Source: Natribacillus halophilus (GTDB lineage: Bacteria > Bacillota > Bacilli > Bacillales > Marinococcaceae). From it: a stretch of 64,000 nt of DNA. The DNA lies in contig NZ_FNEN01000002.1 of the NCBI RefSeq assembly GCF_900100185.1, positions 219,010-283,009 of the forward strand, in the 5' to 3' direction. The notes below the pieces were generated by a model that saw only the letters and a program-made list of their open reading frames with translations, searched no databases and was not told where the DNA came from. The first letter of the stretch is position 1. Every line of letters begins with the position of its first letter. Positions 42,593 to 50,132 of this stretch are shown here, in pieces. Position numbers and translations under genes: made by a program.

Positions 42593-42933
42593 TATCGAAA
42601 GTTATGATTTTTGCTCATCCGCCATTTGTTGTAATCCAAAAACTCCCGAAATTGCTCTTTACTTACCCCGGATGCCATCGCTTCTTCGACGAGCTTTTGC
42701 CATTCGGGGTCAAGGTCATGGTCATCCTGACGATCGGCCTTATTTTGCAAAAGATAATCCATGGATACGCCAAGGACACCCGATATCTTTTCCAAAAATT
42801 GAACGGAGGGGTTTTTTTGCACATCTCGTTCGATCGTACTTAAATAAGACTTAGCCACACCGGCGCGCTCGGCTAACTCTGACAAAGACAAACCTTTTTC
42901 ATTGCGTAGCTGCTGAATGCGTTTACCAATCAC
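42592..42933 (-). CDS. sinR: SinR-type master regulator
   Basis: A 113-aa repressor of matrix genes. The N-terminal XRE helix-turn-helix is clear (GKRIQQLRNEKGLSLSELAE, AGVAKSYLSTIERDVQKNPS) and the C-terminal segment LDPEWQKLVEEAMASGVSKE is the SinI/SinR interaction helix pair. GTG start with GGGAGA upstream. Two SinI-like genes lie on either side. The 16-bp palindromes upstream of sipW and the 43.2-kb gene are its probable targets. Confidence 0.92.
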   Translation of the reverse strand: MIGKRIQQLRNEKGLSLSELAERAGVAKSYLSTIERDVQKNPSVQFLEKISGVLGVSMDYLLQNKADRQDDHDLDPEWQKLVEEAMASGVSKEQFREFLDYNKWRMSKNHNFR

Positions 42934-43082
42934 TTTTAATCTCCCTATTCATATCAAAATTGTCATCCGTTTCCATTCATGTTACCTTATAAATATTTTA
43001 TCCATCTATATGACGAACGTCAAGTTGAACCTTGTTGACGCCGGCCGCTTAAAAGTTAGCGATTATAAGAAAACGAGCGAAA

Positions 43083-43098
43083 ATTCTATATATAGAAC
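43083..43098. promoter_or_regulatory. Probable SinR operator (ATTCTATATATAGAAC)
   Basis: 16-bp palindrome of the form RTTCTWTATATAGAAY, about 110 bp upstream of the acidic exported gene. It fits the SinR half-site GTTCT in inverted orientation. Confidence 0.7.
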
Positions 43099-43176
43099 GA
43101 TAACTGTTCCTATTAAAGAATTTTGACCCTAAATGCGACTTTCTAGTTGCAGCATCATCCGTTATACTTGAAAGGT

Positions 43177-43192
43177 ATTCGTTATATGGAAC
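43177..43192. promoter_or_regulatory. Second, weaker SinR operator (ATTCGTTATATGGAAC)
   Basis: Matches the 16-bp palindrome with two symmetric changes, only about 20 bp before the start of the acidic exported gene, where bound repressor would block RNA polymerase. Confidence 0.5.
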
Positions 43193-43210
43193 GCCAAGGG
43201 GGTAACGCAA

Positions 43211-43609
43211 ATGCAGATGATGAAATTAATGGTCTTTATTTTTATTCTGATATTTTCTTTTGCTCATGCAGTCGAAACGACAAGTGCGCTGCTCAACGAT
43301 CATGAAAAAGCACGCATGAACTTCACAGCCGACTGGGAGAGCGAGGCAGAAGAGGATTCTGCTGACGACGAAGAGAACACAAACGAAGAAGAAAAATCAG
43401 CGGATGAACAAGACGAGAACAACGAGAACTCCCCTGACGATAAAGAACACGACGACCATGATGACAAAGAGAAAGAAGAAGAATCGGCGGATAAATCTTC
43501 TGAAGATGAAGAAAAACCTTCAGAGGAAAATAACAAGAATGAAGAAGACACTACTGATGATGAAAATGAAGATGGGGACGACCAAGAAAGCGATGAGGAG
43601 GAATTATAA
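43211..43609 (+). CDS. Acidic exported protein with SipW-type leader
   Basis: 132 aa. The N-terminal signal (MQMMKLMVFIFILIFSFAHA) is followed by ETTSALLNDHEKARMNFTADW, which resembles the TSAxFND...F.A processing region of SipW substrates such as TapA and CalY. The remaining 90 residues are a low-complexity run of E, D, N, S and K with no fold. Two SinR-type palindromes precede it and a perfect terminator follows. I infer a matrix-associated SipW substrate, perhaps a minimal TapA analogue; the similarity is short, so this is tentative. Confidence 0.6.
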   Translation: MQMMKLMVFIFILIFSFAHAVETTSALLNDHEKARMNFTADWESEAEEDSADDEENTNEEEKSADEQDENNENSPDDKEHDDHDDKEKEEESADKSSEDEEKPSEENNKNEEDTTDDENEDGDDQESDEEEL

Positions 43610-43623
43610 GAAAACCTAATAAC

Positions 43624-43658
43624 GCAACGGCTTACTGGTAAAGCCGTTGCTTTTTTTT
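43624..43658 (+). terminator. Terminator of the acidic exported gene
   Basis: Perfect 10-bp stem GCAACGGCTT/AAGCCGTTGC with a 7-nt loop and eight T. Confidence 0.92.
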
Positions 43659-43665
43659 ATTGTTT

Positions 43666-43809
43666 TCATGATATTTTAGTCGTGGAGGCGTTTTGGATAA
43701 ATGTTCGGACTTGCTCACAGCTCAACCCCATATGTTTAGCCTTTCCCATGAGGAGCACCCATTCCGAATCCAGCTTGGACAGGGAAGTATCTATTATCTG
43801 TTTTTTCAT
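43666..43809 (-). CDS. SinI-like antirepressor 2
   Basis: A 47-aa protein with the SinI helix pair LDSEWVLLMGKAKHMGLSCE and QVRTFIQNAS. AGGTGA lies about 8 nt before the ATG at 43809. It follows the sorting-signal TasA paralog by 29 bases on the same strand, so it is probably the last gene of the sipW-tasA operon that SinR should repress. If it binds SinR, this gives positive feedback on matrix expression. Confidence 0.78.
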   Translation of the reverse strand: MKKQIIDTSLSKLDSEWVLLMGKAKHMGLSCEQVRTFIQNASTTKIS

Positions 43810-43838
43810 ATCTTTTTCACCTACAAATATGTTCTTTC

Positions 43839-44600
43839 TTATATGGTTTCTTCAGTATTCTTTCTATACATCTTCAGCAAACTAATCCCCGCGACCAAGA
43901 GCAAAAGGCCTATTAATAGCATAAAAAGCCAATTTGAAGCTGTATCCGGCAACAACCCTCCGCTGAATGGGCTACCGTCATCCGGTTGAGATACGACCGG
44001 TTGAGAATCTTCATCGTGAATGTCTTCAGATGAAACCGGTGAAACCGGCTGAGTATCTTCATCATCAGATTTTTCAGAAGAAACCGGGGATACATCGCCA
44101 TCTGTGTCCTCCCCTTGAGCAGAAAAACCAAGAGCGACGATCGTTTCCAGTCCTTGATATTCATTTCCTGCCTGCAGGGGGAATTCAATCGTAAACGTTA
44201 ATTGCTCATGCTCCCCGCTCTTCAAAGATCCCATCTCGAAGTGGGTAAATTCCTGTAAGGATCCTGCAAAAATAACGGTATCTTCATATTCAACTTCTAG
44301 ATTGAACACATTGTATAAGAGTTCAGACCCTGATTGTTTCGAAGCTGAAATATCGTACTCAAAATCATTTTGACCACGGTTATGAATGTCAATGCTGGAG
44401 CGAACCTGATCTCCTGGAGCCAGATTGCTGCCTTCGATAAACGCAGAGGAAGGAACGGTTGCTATATCGATTTCAGCATGCGACTCCGGTTGATTTTCCT
44501 CGGCTAAAACTTGCGCACCCCCTACCAATAAAACGATGAATAACAATATGAACAAACCGGTGAACAGCAGTATGAAAAGCTTCAAGTCACGTTTGGCCAC
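43839..44600 (-). CDS. TasA/CalY-like protein with C-terminal sorting signal
   Basis: About 253 aa. A hydrophobic signal segment (LKLFILLFTGLFILLFIVLL) leads to a TasA-like domain with NLAPGDQVRSSIDIHNRGQN, EFTHFEMGSLKSGEHEQLT and FPLQAGNEYQGLETI, which matches the LAPGD and AGNEYQG segments of the neighbouring TasA. A repetitive linker rich in PVSSED follows, then LLPDTASNW, a hydrophobic helix and a basic tail KMYRKN, that is, an LPXTA-type sortase signal. I infer a wall- or membrane-anchored matrix protein. The GTG at 44600 is preferred (AGGAGG 8 nt upstream). Third gene of the sipW operon. Confidence 0.72.
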   Translation of the reverse strand: MAKRDLKLFILLFTGLFILLFIVLLVGGAQVLAEENQPESHAEIDIATVPSSAFIEGSNLAPGDQVRSSIDIHNRGQNDFEYDISASKQSGSELLYNVFNLEVEYEDTVIFAGSLQEFTHFEMGSLKSGEHEQLTFTIEFPLQAGNEYQGLETIVALGFSAQGEDTDGDVSPVSSEKSDDEDTQPVSPVSSEDIHDEDSQPVVSQPDDGSPFSGGLLPDTASNWLFMLLIGLLLLVAGISLLKMYRKNTEETI

Positions 44601-44641
44601 ATCACGATCCTCCTCGTTTGCCATGGCTATTAAATGCCACA

Positions 44642-44668
44642 CACCACGGCATATCCCATGCCGTGGTG
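44642..44668 (-). terminator. Hairpin between tasA and its paralog
   Basis: Perfect 11-bp stem CACCACGGCAT/ATGCCGTGGTG with a 5-nt loop, no T-run. It may weaken rather than stop read-through, or stabilise the tasA message end. Confidence 0.6.
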
Positions 44669-44685
44669 CTGGTTGTTAATAAAAA

Positions 44686-45333
44686 TTAGGACGCATCTTC
44701 ATTCCAGGAGTTTGGTCCGTCGCCTTCGTCATTGGTGTTGTTATCTGCCTGGACGGCTTCAAAATGGAAATCCGCGATGCCGTCTTCTCCTTGATATTCA
44801 TTACCAGCTTCCAGCGGGAATGACCAGTGTACAGTGAATGTACGCTCTTCACCCGACTTAAGAAGTACAGCATCTTCATCAACGCCGAGTGCAATTGGAT
44901 TGTCACCATCGAAAAGAACCCCGTCAGTCGCTATATCGCTGAGCTGAACCCAGGCATCCAATGAACCGTCGTTAACAATGGTAATTTCACCTGGCTCGTG
45001 AGTGGCATCACTAGGTGGCTCAGGGTCAGGGTCATCACAAGGAATTGGGAGAATCCAGCACAACTTATTCGGACCGATTTCCCCTTCCCCTGCTGCTTGA
45101 ACCTCGGCATACGTATCAATTTGACCGGAAGTATGATCACCGGGTGCTAAATTGTCTAATTCGATGGCCGCGCTACCGCCACCATTCGTGATGTCCTCAA
45201 TCGTTAGCGTTCCGGAAGCAAACGTATTTCCTTCATTCGCTGCGGTGTCTGTGAAGAGGGCGAACGTGCCTCCGCCTATCAAAAGTGCTGCAAGAGCCAT
45301 TGTTCCCATTGCCGCCAATAGTCTTTTTTTCAA
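44686..45333 (-). CDS. tasA: TasA/CalY-family amyloid fibre protein
   Basis: A 215-aa protein of the peptidase M73/camelysin family, the major fibre of Bacillus matrices. It has a SipW-type leader LLAAMGTMALAALLIGGGTF followed by ALFTDTAANEGNTFASGTL, then LDNLAPGDHTSGQI, TIVNDGSLDAWVQLSDI and FPLEAGNEYQGEDG. An unusual insert with proline and cysteine (CWILPIPCDDPDPEPPSD) lies near 95-115. Start TTG after AGGAGG. Second gene after sipW. Confidence 0.9.
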   Translation of the reverse strand: MKKRLLAAMGTMALAALLIGGGTFALFTDTAANEGNTFASGTLTIEDITNGGGSAAIELDNLAPGDHTSGQIDTYAEVQAAGEGEIGPNKLCWILPIPCDDPDPEPPSDATHEPGEITIVNDGSLDAWVQLSDIATDGVLFDGDNPIALGVDEDAVLLKSGEERTFTVHWSFPLEAGNEYQGEDGIADFHFEAVQADNNTNDEGDGPNSWNEDAS

Positions 45334-45436
45334 TTTGCATCCTCCTTATTTTACCTAAGGCTAGGTTTAATATTTATTGAAACCCCTCTCAGCCAGAAAC
45401 AGCCGACCCTCCTTTCTGCATAGGCCAAAAAGAGAT

Positions 45437-46045
45437 TCATAATGTTTTCTCGTGACCTTCCTGCTTATCAGTCTCCACAGCTTCCGTGGCCGCGATTTCC
45501 TTGGGCTGTTCAGTGTCGCGCACAATTCTCCACACTTGAACAAACGATGATATTAACAGCAAAAAACCGGGCGCAATCAACATGAGTACAATCCCTTGAT
45601 CACTTTTCGCATAATCAACGGCATAACCGAGGTACGGGATGGTGATGCCATTGTAATGTCCGACGACTTGTTCGGATTGCACGGGGTCACGATCGGGGGT
45701 ACTGCTGTTATCCCCCTGGGTTACATAGCTGATTTCACCTTCATTTTGCTGAACGTCAACCACCCTGTGTGTCACATACGTATCAGGATCGTCAGGTATC
45801 GCGTACGTAATGACGTCTCCTTCGCTGTATTCACGCGATTGATCGGTTGCTTCAATGGCGATGACGGACCCGGTCTGAATATCAGGTTCCATTGATCCCG
45901 AAAGCACAGTCAAAATTTCATAGTCCAAAACTTGTGCATTTCCACCGGTCATCTGTGTTTGTACGACAAAAGCAACGATGAACACGATGAAAACGGTAAG
46001 TATGGTAGATACGCCGCTTTTCAACATTTTTAATGTTTTTTTCAA
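45437..46045 (-). CDS. sipW: SipW-type signal peptidase
   Basis: An ER-type type I signal peptidase that processes TasA-family preproteins. The nucleophile is in LTVLSGSMEPDIQTGSVIAI and the second catalytic residue is a histidine, YVTHRVVDV, not a lysine, which marks the ER/SipW subtype. Membrane helices lie near the N-terminus and at VLMLIAPGFLLLISSFV. The start is uncertain: TTG 46045 fits AAAAGG at 10 nt; GTG 46054 is three codons earlier. Four SinR-type palindromes lie upstream. Confidence 0.88.
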   Translation of the reverse strand: MKKTLKMLKSGVSTILTVFIVFIVAFVVQTQMTGGNAQVLDYEILTVLSGSMEPDIQTGSVIAIEATDQSREYSEGDVITYAIPDDPDTYVTHRVVDVQQNEGEISYVTQGDNSSTPDRDPVQSEQVVGHYNGITIPYLGYAVDYAKSDQGIVLMLIAPGFLLLISSFVQVWRIVRDTEQPKEIAATEAVETDKQEGHEKTL

Positions 46046-46095
46046 TCTGTTCACGCCTTTTCCGTTCGAGATAATGAATTTGTCATCTAACTTCC

Positions 46096-46111
46096 GTTCT
46101 ATATATAGAAT
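46096..46111. promoter_or_regulatory. Probable SinR operator upstream of sipW (GTTCTATATATAGAAT)
   Basis: One of four 16-bp RTTCTWTATATAGAAY palindromes in the 200 bp before sipW, closest to the start (about 50 bp). Confidence 0.7.
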
Positions 46112-46156
46112 TATAAAGGCGTCCACGAAAAAAATAAAATACCATACACGCCAAAT

Positions 46157-46195
46157 ATTCTTTATATAGAACCAAATTCGTTCTTTATATAGAAT
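46157..46195. promoter_or_regulatory. Pair of probable SinR operators upstream of sipW
   Basis: ATTCTTTATATAGAAC at 46157-46172 and GTTCTTTATATAGAAT at 46180-46195, with centres 23 bp apart, about two helical turns, so two repressor dimers could lie on the same face. Confidence 0.75.
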
Positions 46196-46239
46196 TTAAA
46201 ACTGATATCTTACTTTTCCTTTGAATAACTGCTATTTTT

Positions 46240-46255
46240 GTTCTTTTTATAGAAC
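46240..46255. promoter_or_regulatory. Probable SinR operator upstream of sipW (GTTCTTTTTATAGAAC)
   Basis: Fourth palindrome before sipW, with complete GTTCT/AGAAC half-sites. Confidence 0.7.
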
Positions 46256-46285
46256 ATTACCTTATTTCAACATATTTCCCACAGC

Positions 46286-46325
46286 AAAAAGCGCACCTTT
46301 GTTAAAAACAAAGTGCGCTTTTTCC
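46286..46325. terminator. Bidirectional terminator after the sensor kinase
   Basis: AAAAAGCGCAC...GTGCGCTTTTT stem of about 16 bp with one bulge or mismatch, T-rich on both sides, at the end of the kinase gene. Confidence 0.88.
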
Positions 46326-46344
46326 AGTGACCTACAGGATCCAG

Positions 46345-48339
46345 TCATTGCACAGGCAGTTTAAAATAAAAGCGACTGCCGACACCGACACTGCTCTCTA
46401 CCCCAATGTCACCGTCATGTTGATCAATGATTTCTTTACAAATGGTTAAACCGATGCCGAACCCTTCCTCGGACGTTTTTTTGTAAAAGCGGTCGAACAA
46501 AAACGGAAGTTCTTCATCCTCAATTCCGCTCCCGGCGTCAATAATGCTGATGACAGCGTATTCTTCGTCCGTGTCTAGTTCAACGTTGATGGTCCCGTTT
46601 GCAGCAGAGTATCTCGCCGCGTTAAACAGAAGGTTGGCAAACGCTTGCTCAATCCTGTCGGGATCGATTCGGACAGAAACGTCCATATCATGCACGCGTG
46701 AATCATTGTAGTCGAGTCGTTGGCCGCTTTCATTAATTTCAGTTTCATATTTTTCATACAAGCGACGGACAAATATATGAATGTTGACCTTTTCGTATAC
46801 AAAAGAAATCTGTTGGTTTTCCAATTTGCTCAAGTCATGGAGATCCCCTACGATCCGTTCCAGCAAAAGCGTTTTATCATAAACGAGTTCCATATATCGG
46901 TCATCTCTGCGCCGAAAAACGCCATCCAGCATCCCTCTTATATAGCCTCGAATCGATGAAAGCGGCGTGCTCAGTTCATGGGAAATATTCGTCATCATCC
47001 TCCTACGCAATGCTTCCTTTTCATGTATCGTCTGCGTTCGTGCTTTCACTTTTTCTTCCAGATTGACATTTAAGGAGAGTAATTCACTTGATAATTCTTC
47101 AACGCGTGTATAGGCACCGGCAAACATTTTTGCCAAATGCAGGGATTGCATAAAAATATAGAAAAACATCCCATAATTAAGCAATGTCTCCTCTGCAGCG
47201 ACCCGTTGATTATAATATAGAATATCGAAAATCAAGGTGACGAACAGGACCGAAAATCCGATAATATGCAGGGAGATGCCGGATCTACGCCTTATGGCAG
47301 CTTTAATAAAGGCATAAAAGATATATGCCAGCGAAGCAATGATGGCCAATTGGAAAAAGAGCATGGTGTATGAAAAAATATGCGGAGGCGTAACGGCAAC
47401 AAATAAGCCATAGCTGCTGCAGAATAGCAGGATGATCTGACGAACACGCCTTTTCATTTCTTGTGGATACAAGTTGTGGACGAAAAGGGCAAAGCTTCCC
47501 AAAGCAGCAGTATTCGCCAAATACTCAAGTTTGTACCTCAACTCCCAGTTCCAATAGGGAGCCTCCAGGGAAAAAAATTTACCCCCTTGCAAATACGTTT
47601 GCACACCGATAGCAATGCACAAAAGGCCAAAATAAAGGGGAGCTCGATCTTTTCTGCGAAAAAGGTAAAAACAGATGAAAACGCAACCGATCATAATCAA
47701 ACTTCCCACGAAAAACAACGTGCCAGTCATCTGACTTTCCAGATAAGAAGTCATATCCGTCTCGGTTCCCAAATACATCGAATCCCATATTCCCCCGGCA
47801 CGTTGGGTGAAATTGGAAACTTGCAAAACAACTTCAATTGAATCACTTTCGACTTGAAAAGGAAGTGCCTGGGTGTTCTCGTCGGGATGCATTTCCGAAC
47901 GACTCTCACCAACGACCCCTTGCTCGTATAAACGTTCACCATTAACCCAGATCTTATGAGCGCTATAAACCCTTGGAAGATAGATGGACATGAGCTGATC
48001 CTGATCATCCTCATGCAAGTCCATCGTTACACGATAAGTTGCGTAGCCTTCATGGGGGAGACTTTCCCCGTCCATATCCGATTGATACCATGCATGGGGA
48101 ACCTCCATATAATAAGGGTCCAGCCGATTTCTATCTTCACCAAAATCGGCAGGTTCCAACAATTGCTGCCAATAGAATTCCCATTCACCATCGAGATGAG
48201 TAAAACCATCTTGCTGAAATGACCATTGATCGAATGAGATATGCCCCTGCTCAGCCGCTGGTTCGGACTTTCCTTCAGTCGTCTCGGCATTGACGATAAA
48301 AAGATATAAAAAAGTCAAAATAAATATAACTTTCCCCAT
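46345..48339 (-). CDS. 7TMR-DISM sensor histidine kinase
   Basis: A 664-aa membrane kinase. Order: signal peptide (FILTFLYLFIVNA), an extracellular jelly-roll DISM-type domain at about 30-190 (FTHLDGEWEFYWQQLLEP), seven hydrophobic helices at about 195-395, a coiled segment, HisKA with the phospho-histidine in NISHELSTPLSSIRGYIRG, and an ATPase with FANLLFNAARYSA (N box) and IDAGSGIEDEELPFLFDRFY (G1/F). ATG directly follows the response regulator's TGA. Ligand unknown; extracellular domains of this type bind carbohydrates or other small ligands. Next to the matrix genes, so control of matrix or wall is plausible. Confidence 0.9.
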   Translation of the reverse strand: MGKVIFILTFLYLFIVNAETTEGKSEPAAEQGHISFDQWSFQQDGFTHLDGEWEFYWQQLLEPADFGEDRNRLDPYYMEVPHAWYQSDMDGESLPHEGYATYRVTMDLHEDDQDQLMSIYLPRVYSAHKIWVNGERLYEQGVVGESRSEMHPDENTQALPFQVESDSIEVVLQVSNFTQRAGGIWDSMYLGTETDMTSYLESQMTGTLFFVGSLIMIGCVFICFYLFRRKDRAPLYFGLLCIAIGVQTYLQGGKFFSLEAPYWNWELRYKLEYLANTAALGSFALFVHNLYPQEMKRRVRQIILLFCSSYGLFVAVTPPHIFSYTMLFFQLAIIASLAYIFYAFIKAAIRRRSGISLHIIGFSVLFVTLIFDILYYNQRVAAEETLLNYGMFFYIFMQSLHLAKMFAGAYTRVEELSSELLSLNVNLEEKVKARTQTIHEKEALRRRMMTNISHELSTPLSSIRGYIRGMLDGVFRRRDDRYMELVYDKTLLLERIVGDLHDLSKLENQQISFVYEKVNIHIFVRRLYEKYETEINESGQRLDYNDSRVHDMDVSVRIDPDRIEQAFANLLFNAARYSAANGTINVELDTDEEYAVISIIDAGSGIEDEELPFLFDRFYKKTSEEGFGIGLTICKEIIDQHDGDIGVESSVGVGSRFYFKLPVQ

Positions 48340-48942
48340 TCACAACAAACCTAGTTCCCGCGCTAAGTTTACGGCTTCCGTACGATTTTTCACGGCAAGT
48401 TTTTGAAAAATATTATTGTTATATCCTTTAACTGTACCCTCGGATAAAAACAACCGGTTCGCTATATCCTTGTTTGTCAACCCGCGGTTAATCAGCGCTA
48501 ACGTTTCAACTTCCCGTTTTGTCAGGGATTCAACGGGTTGATGTGGTTGTTTATCGGGCTGGCTGTTTTCAAGATAGCGATGTCTGCGCAGATTGGCATT
48601 GACTCTCGCTACGAGAATGTCAGGGTCAAACGGCTTTGTTATGTAATCATCGCCCCCGACATCCAAACCGGTAACGATATCATTCATCTCACGCCTGCCG
48701 CTTAAAAATATGATTGGAATATTCGATTGCCAGCGAATGTTTCGGCATATGTGAAGACCGTCCATGTCCGGTAACACAATATCGAGCAAAATCAGATCAA
48801 GGTCGTATTTTCGAAATTTTTCTAAAGCCCTCTTCCCATTTTTTGCTATGACGATTTGATAATGTTCTTTTTCCAAATAGGCTTGTAACAATTCCAGAGT
48901 GGCTGTGTCATCTTCGACAATAAGTATGTTCCCTTTATTCAT
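48340..48942 (-). CDS. NarL/LuxR-type response regulator
   Basis: A 200-aa response regulator: receiver with ILIVEDDTATLELL, the phospho-aspartate in LDLILLDIVLPDMDGLHI and the K in DDYITKPFDPD; then a LuxR helix-turn-helix in SLTKREVETLALINRGLTNK and EGTVKGYNNNIFQKLAVKNR. The DNA-binding type is unusual for a partner of an ordinary HisKA kinase. First gene of the pair; translationally coupled to the kinase by TGA-ATG. Confidence 0.93.
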   Translation of the reverse strand: MNKGNILIVEDDTATLELLQAYLEKEHYQIVIAKNGKRALEKFRKYDLDLILLDIVLPDMDGLHICRNIRWQSNIPIIFLSGRREMNDIVTGLDVGGDDYITKPFDPDILVARVNANLRRHRYLENSQPDKQPHQPVESLTKREVETLALINRGLTNKDIANRLFLSEGTVKGYNNNIFQKLAVKNRTEAVNLARELGLL

Positions 48943-49129
48943 TTAAGAACACCTCACTTGAACGAACTTGATAGTACTAATGTAGCTTATTTGTTAAAAA
49001 ATAGCAAATATTATGTCCAATAATGATGATTAAAGTCGGTCATTACCATGCGCCTTCCAATTGTGTTTCAGATCAAGAAAACAAGGGAATCATATATGAG
49101 CAAGAATTCCACGGAAAGAAGTGATTCAT

Positions 49130-49972
49130 ATGAGCACATCCATTCCAGAAATCACATTAAATGACGGCATCTCATTACCGGCGATCGGTTTCGGTACATA
49201 CCTGCTCGATGGAAACATGGGCGTCAACGCCATTAACAGCGCGATGAATGCAGGCTATCGGCTCCTCGATTCTGCTTACAATTATGAAAATGAAGGGACA
49301 GTCGGTGAAGCGATTCGCCGCAGTTCGATCCCGAGGGAAGAAGTGCTGCTGACATCAAAATTACCTGGCCGTTACCATCAATACGACAAGGCTGTGACAG
49401 CCATTCAGGAGTCCTTGTATCGCGCGAACCTCGATTATTATGACCTTTATCTGATTCATTGGCCCAATCCGCTCCAGGATATTTACGTGGAAGCGTGGCA
49501 AGCTCTGATCGACGCCAAAAAATGGGGATTGATCCGCTCGATCGGCGTATGTAACTTCTTGCCTGAACACCTCGAGCGCCTGGAAAAAGAAACGGGTGTG
49601 ATGCCGAGCATCAACCAAATTGAATTACATCCTTTTTTCAACCAGGAAGAGCAAAGACAATGGCATGATAAGCATAATATTAAAACCCAATCATGGAGCC
49701 CCTTAGTACGGGCGGAGGGGCTGCTGCAAAACGAACCGATCAAGGAGATCGCTGACGCTCATAACAAGTCGGTATCACAAGTGATTCTGCGTTGGCACTA
49801 TCAACTGGGTGCCATCCCGATCCCTAAATCTGTTACCCCGGAAAGACAACGGGAAAATATAGCGATTTTTGATTTTGCTTTAAATGACCGGGAAATGGGC
49901 ATGATCACCGAATTAACCCGGCCGGATGGCAGAAGAAAAGATCAAGATCCCGCGGTTTATGAGGAGTTTTAG
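49130..49972 (+). CDS. Aldo/keto reductase
   Basis: About 280 aa, TIM-barrel NADPH-dependent carbonyl reductase. The catalytic tetrad is visible: D and Y in RLLDSAYNYENEGTVGEAI, K in LLTSKLPGRYH and H in YDLYLIHWPNP. Cofactor loop: IPIPKSVTPERQRENI. Similar to Bacillus YtbE/YvgN-type enzymes that reduce glyoxals and other aldehydes. ATG at 49130 after GAAAGAAGTG. Monocistronic. Confidence 0.92.
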   Translation: MSTSIPEITLNDGISLPAIGFGTYLLDGNMGVNAINSAMNAGYRLLDSAYNYENEGTVGEAIRRSSIPREEVLLTSKLPGRYHQYDKAVTAIQESLYRANLDYYDLYLIHWPNPLQDIYVEAWQALIDAKKWGLIRSIGVCNFLPEHLERLEKETGVMPSINQIELHPFFNQEEQRQWHDKHNIKTQSWSPLVRAEGLLQNEPIKEIADAHNKSVSQVILRWHYQLGAIPIPKSVTPERQRENIAIFDFALNDREMGMITELTRPDGRRKDQDPAVYEEF

Positions 49973-50132
49973 GCGAGCCCGGCTTGGACGGATTTACCGC
50001 TCGGGTGAGGTGAAAAATCAGGTGGCGCCATAAATAGCGGTGATCGGCGATTGGATGGCTTCACCTCGAGCACACGCTAAAGCTGTGTGATTTTCCTGTG
50101 TACAAGCCAAGCCACGTACGCTTATGGCATGT
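49973..50132. other. Intergenic gap between convergent genes
   Basis: 160 bases between the aldo/keto reductase and the uracil-DNA glycosylase. No clear terminator or gene seen. Confidence 0.3.

Noticed and set aside
43300-43551. Serine-rich minus-strand frame opposite the acidic exported gene
   Set aside because: It is the antisense of the GAA/GAT-rich repeat region, has no ribosome site, and the plus-strand gene has a signal peptide, operators and a terminator.
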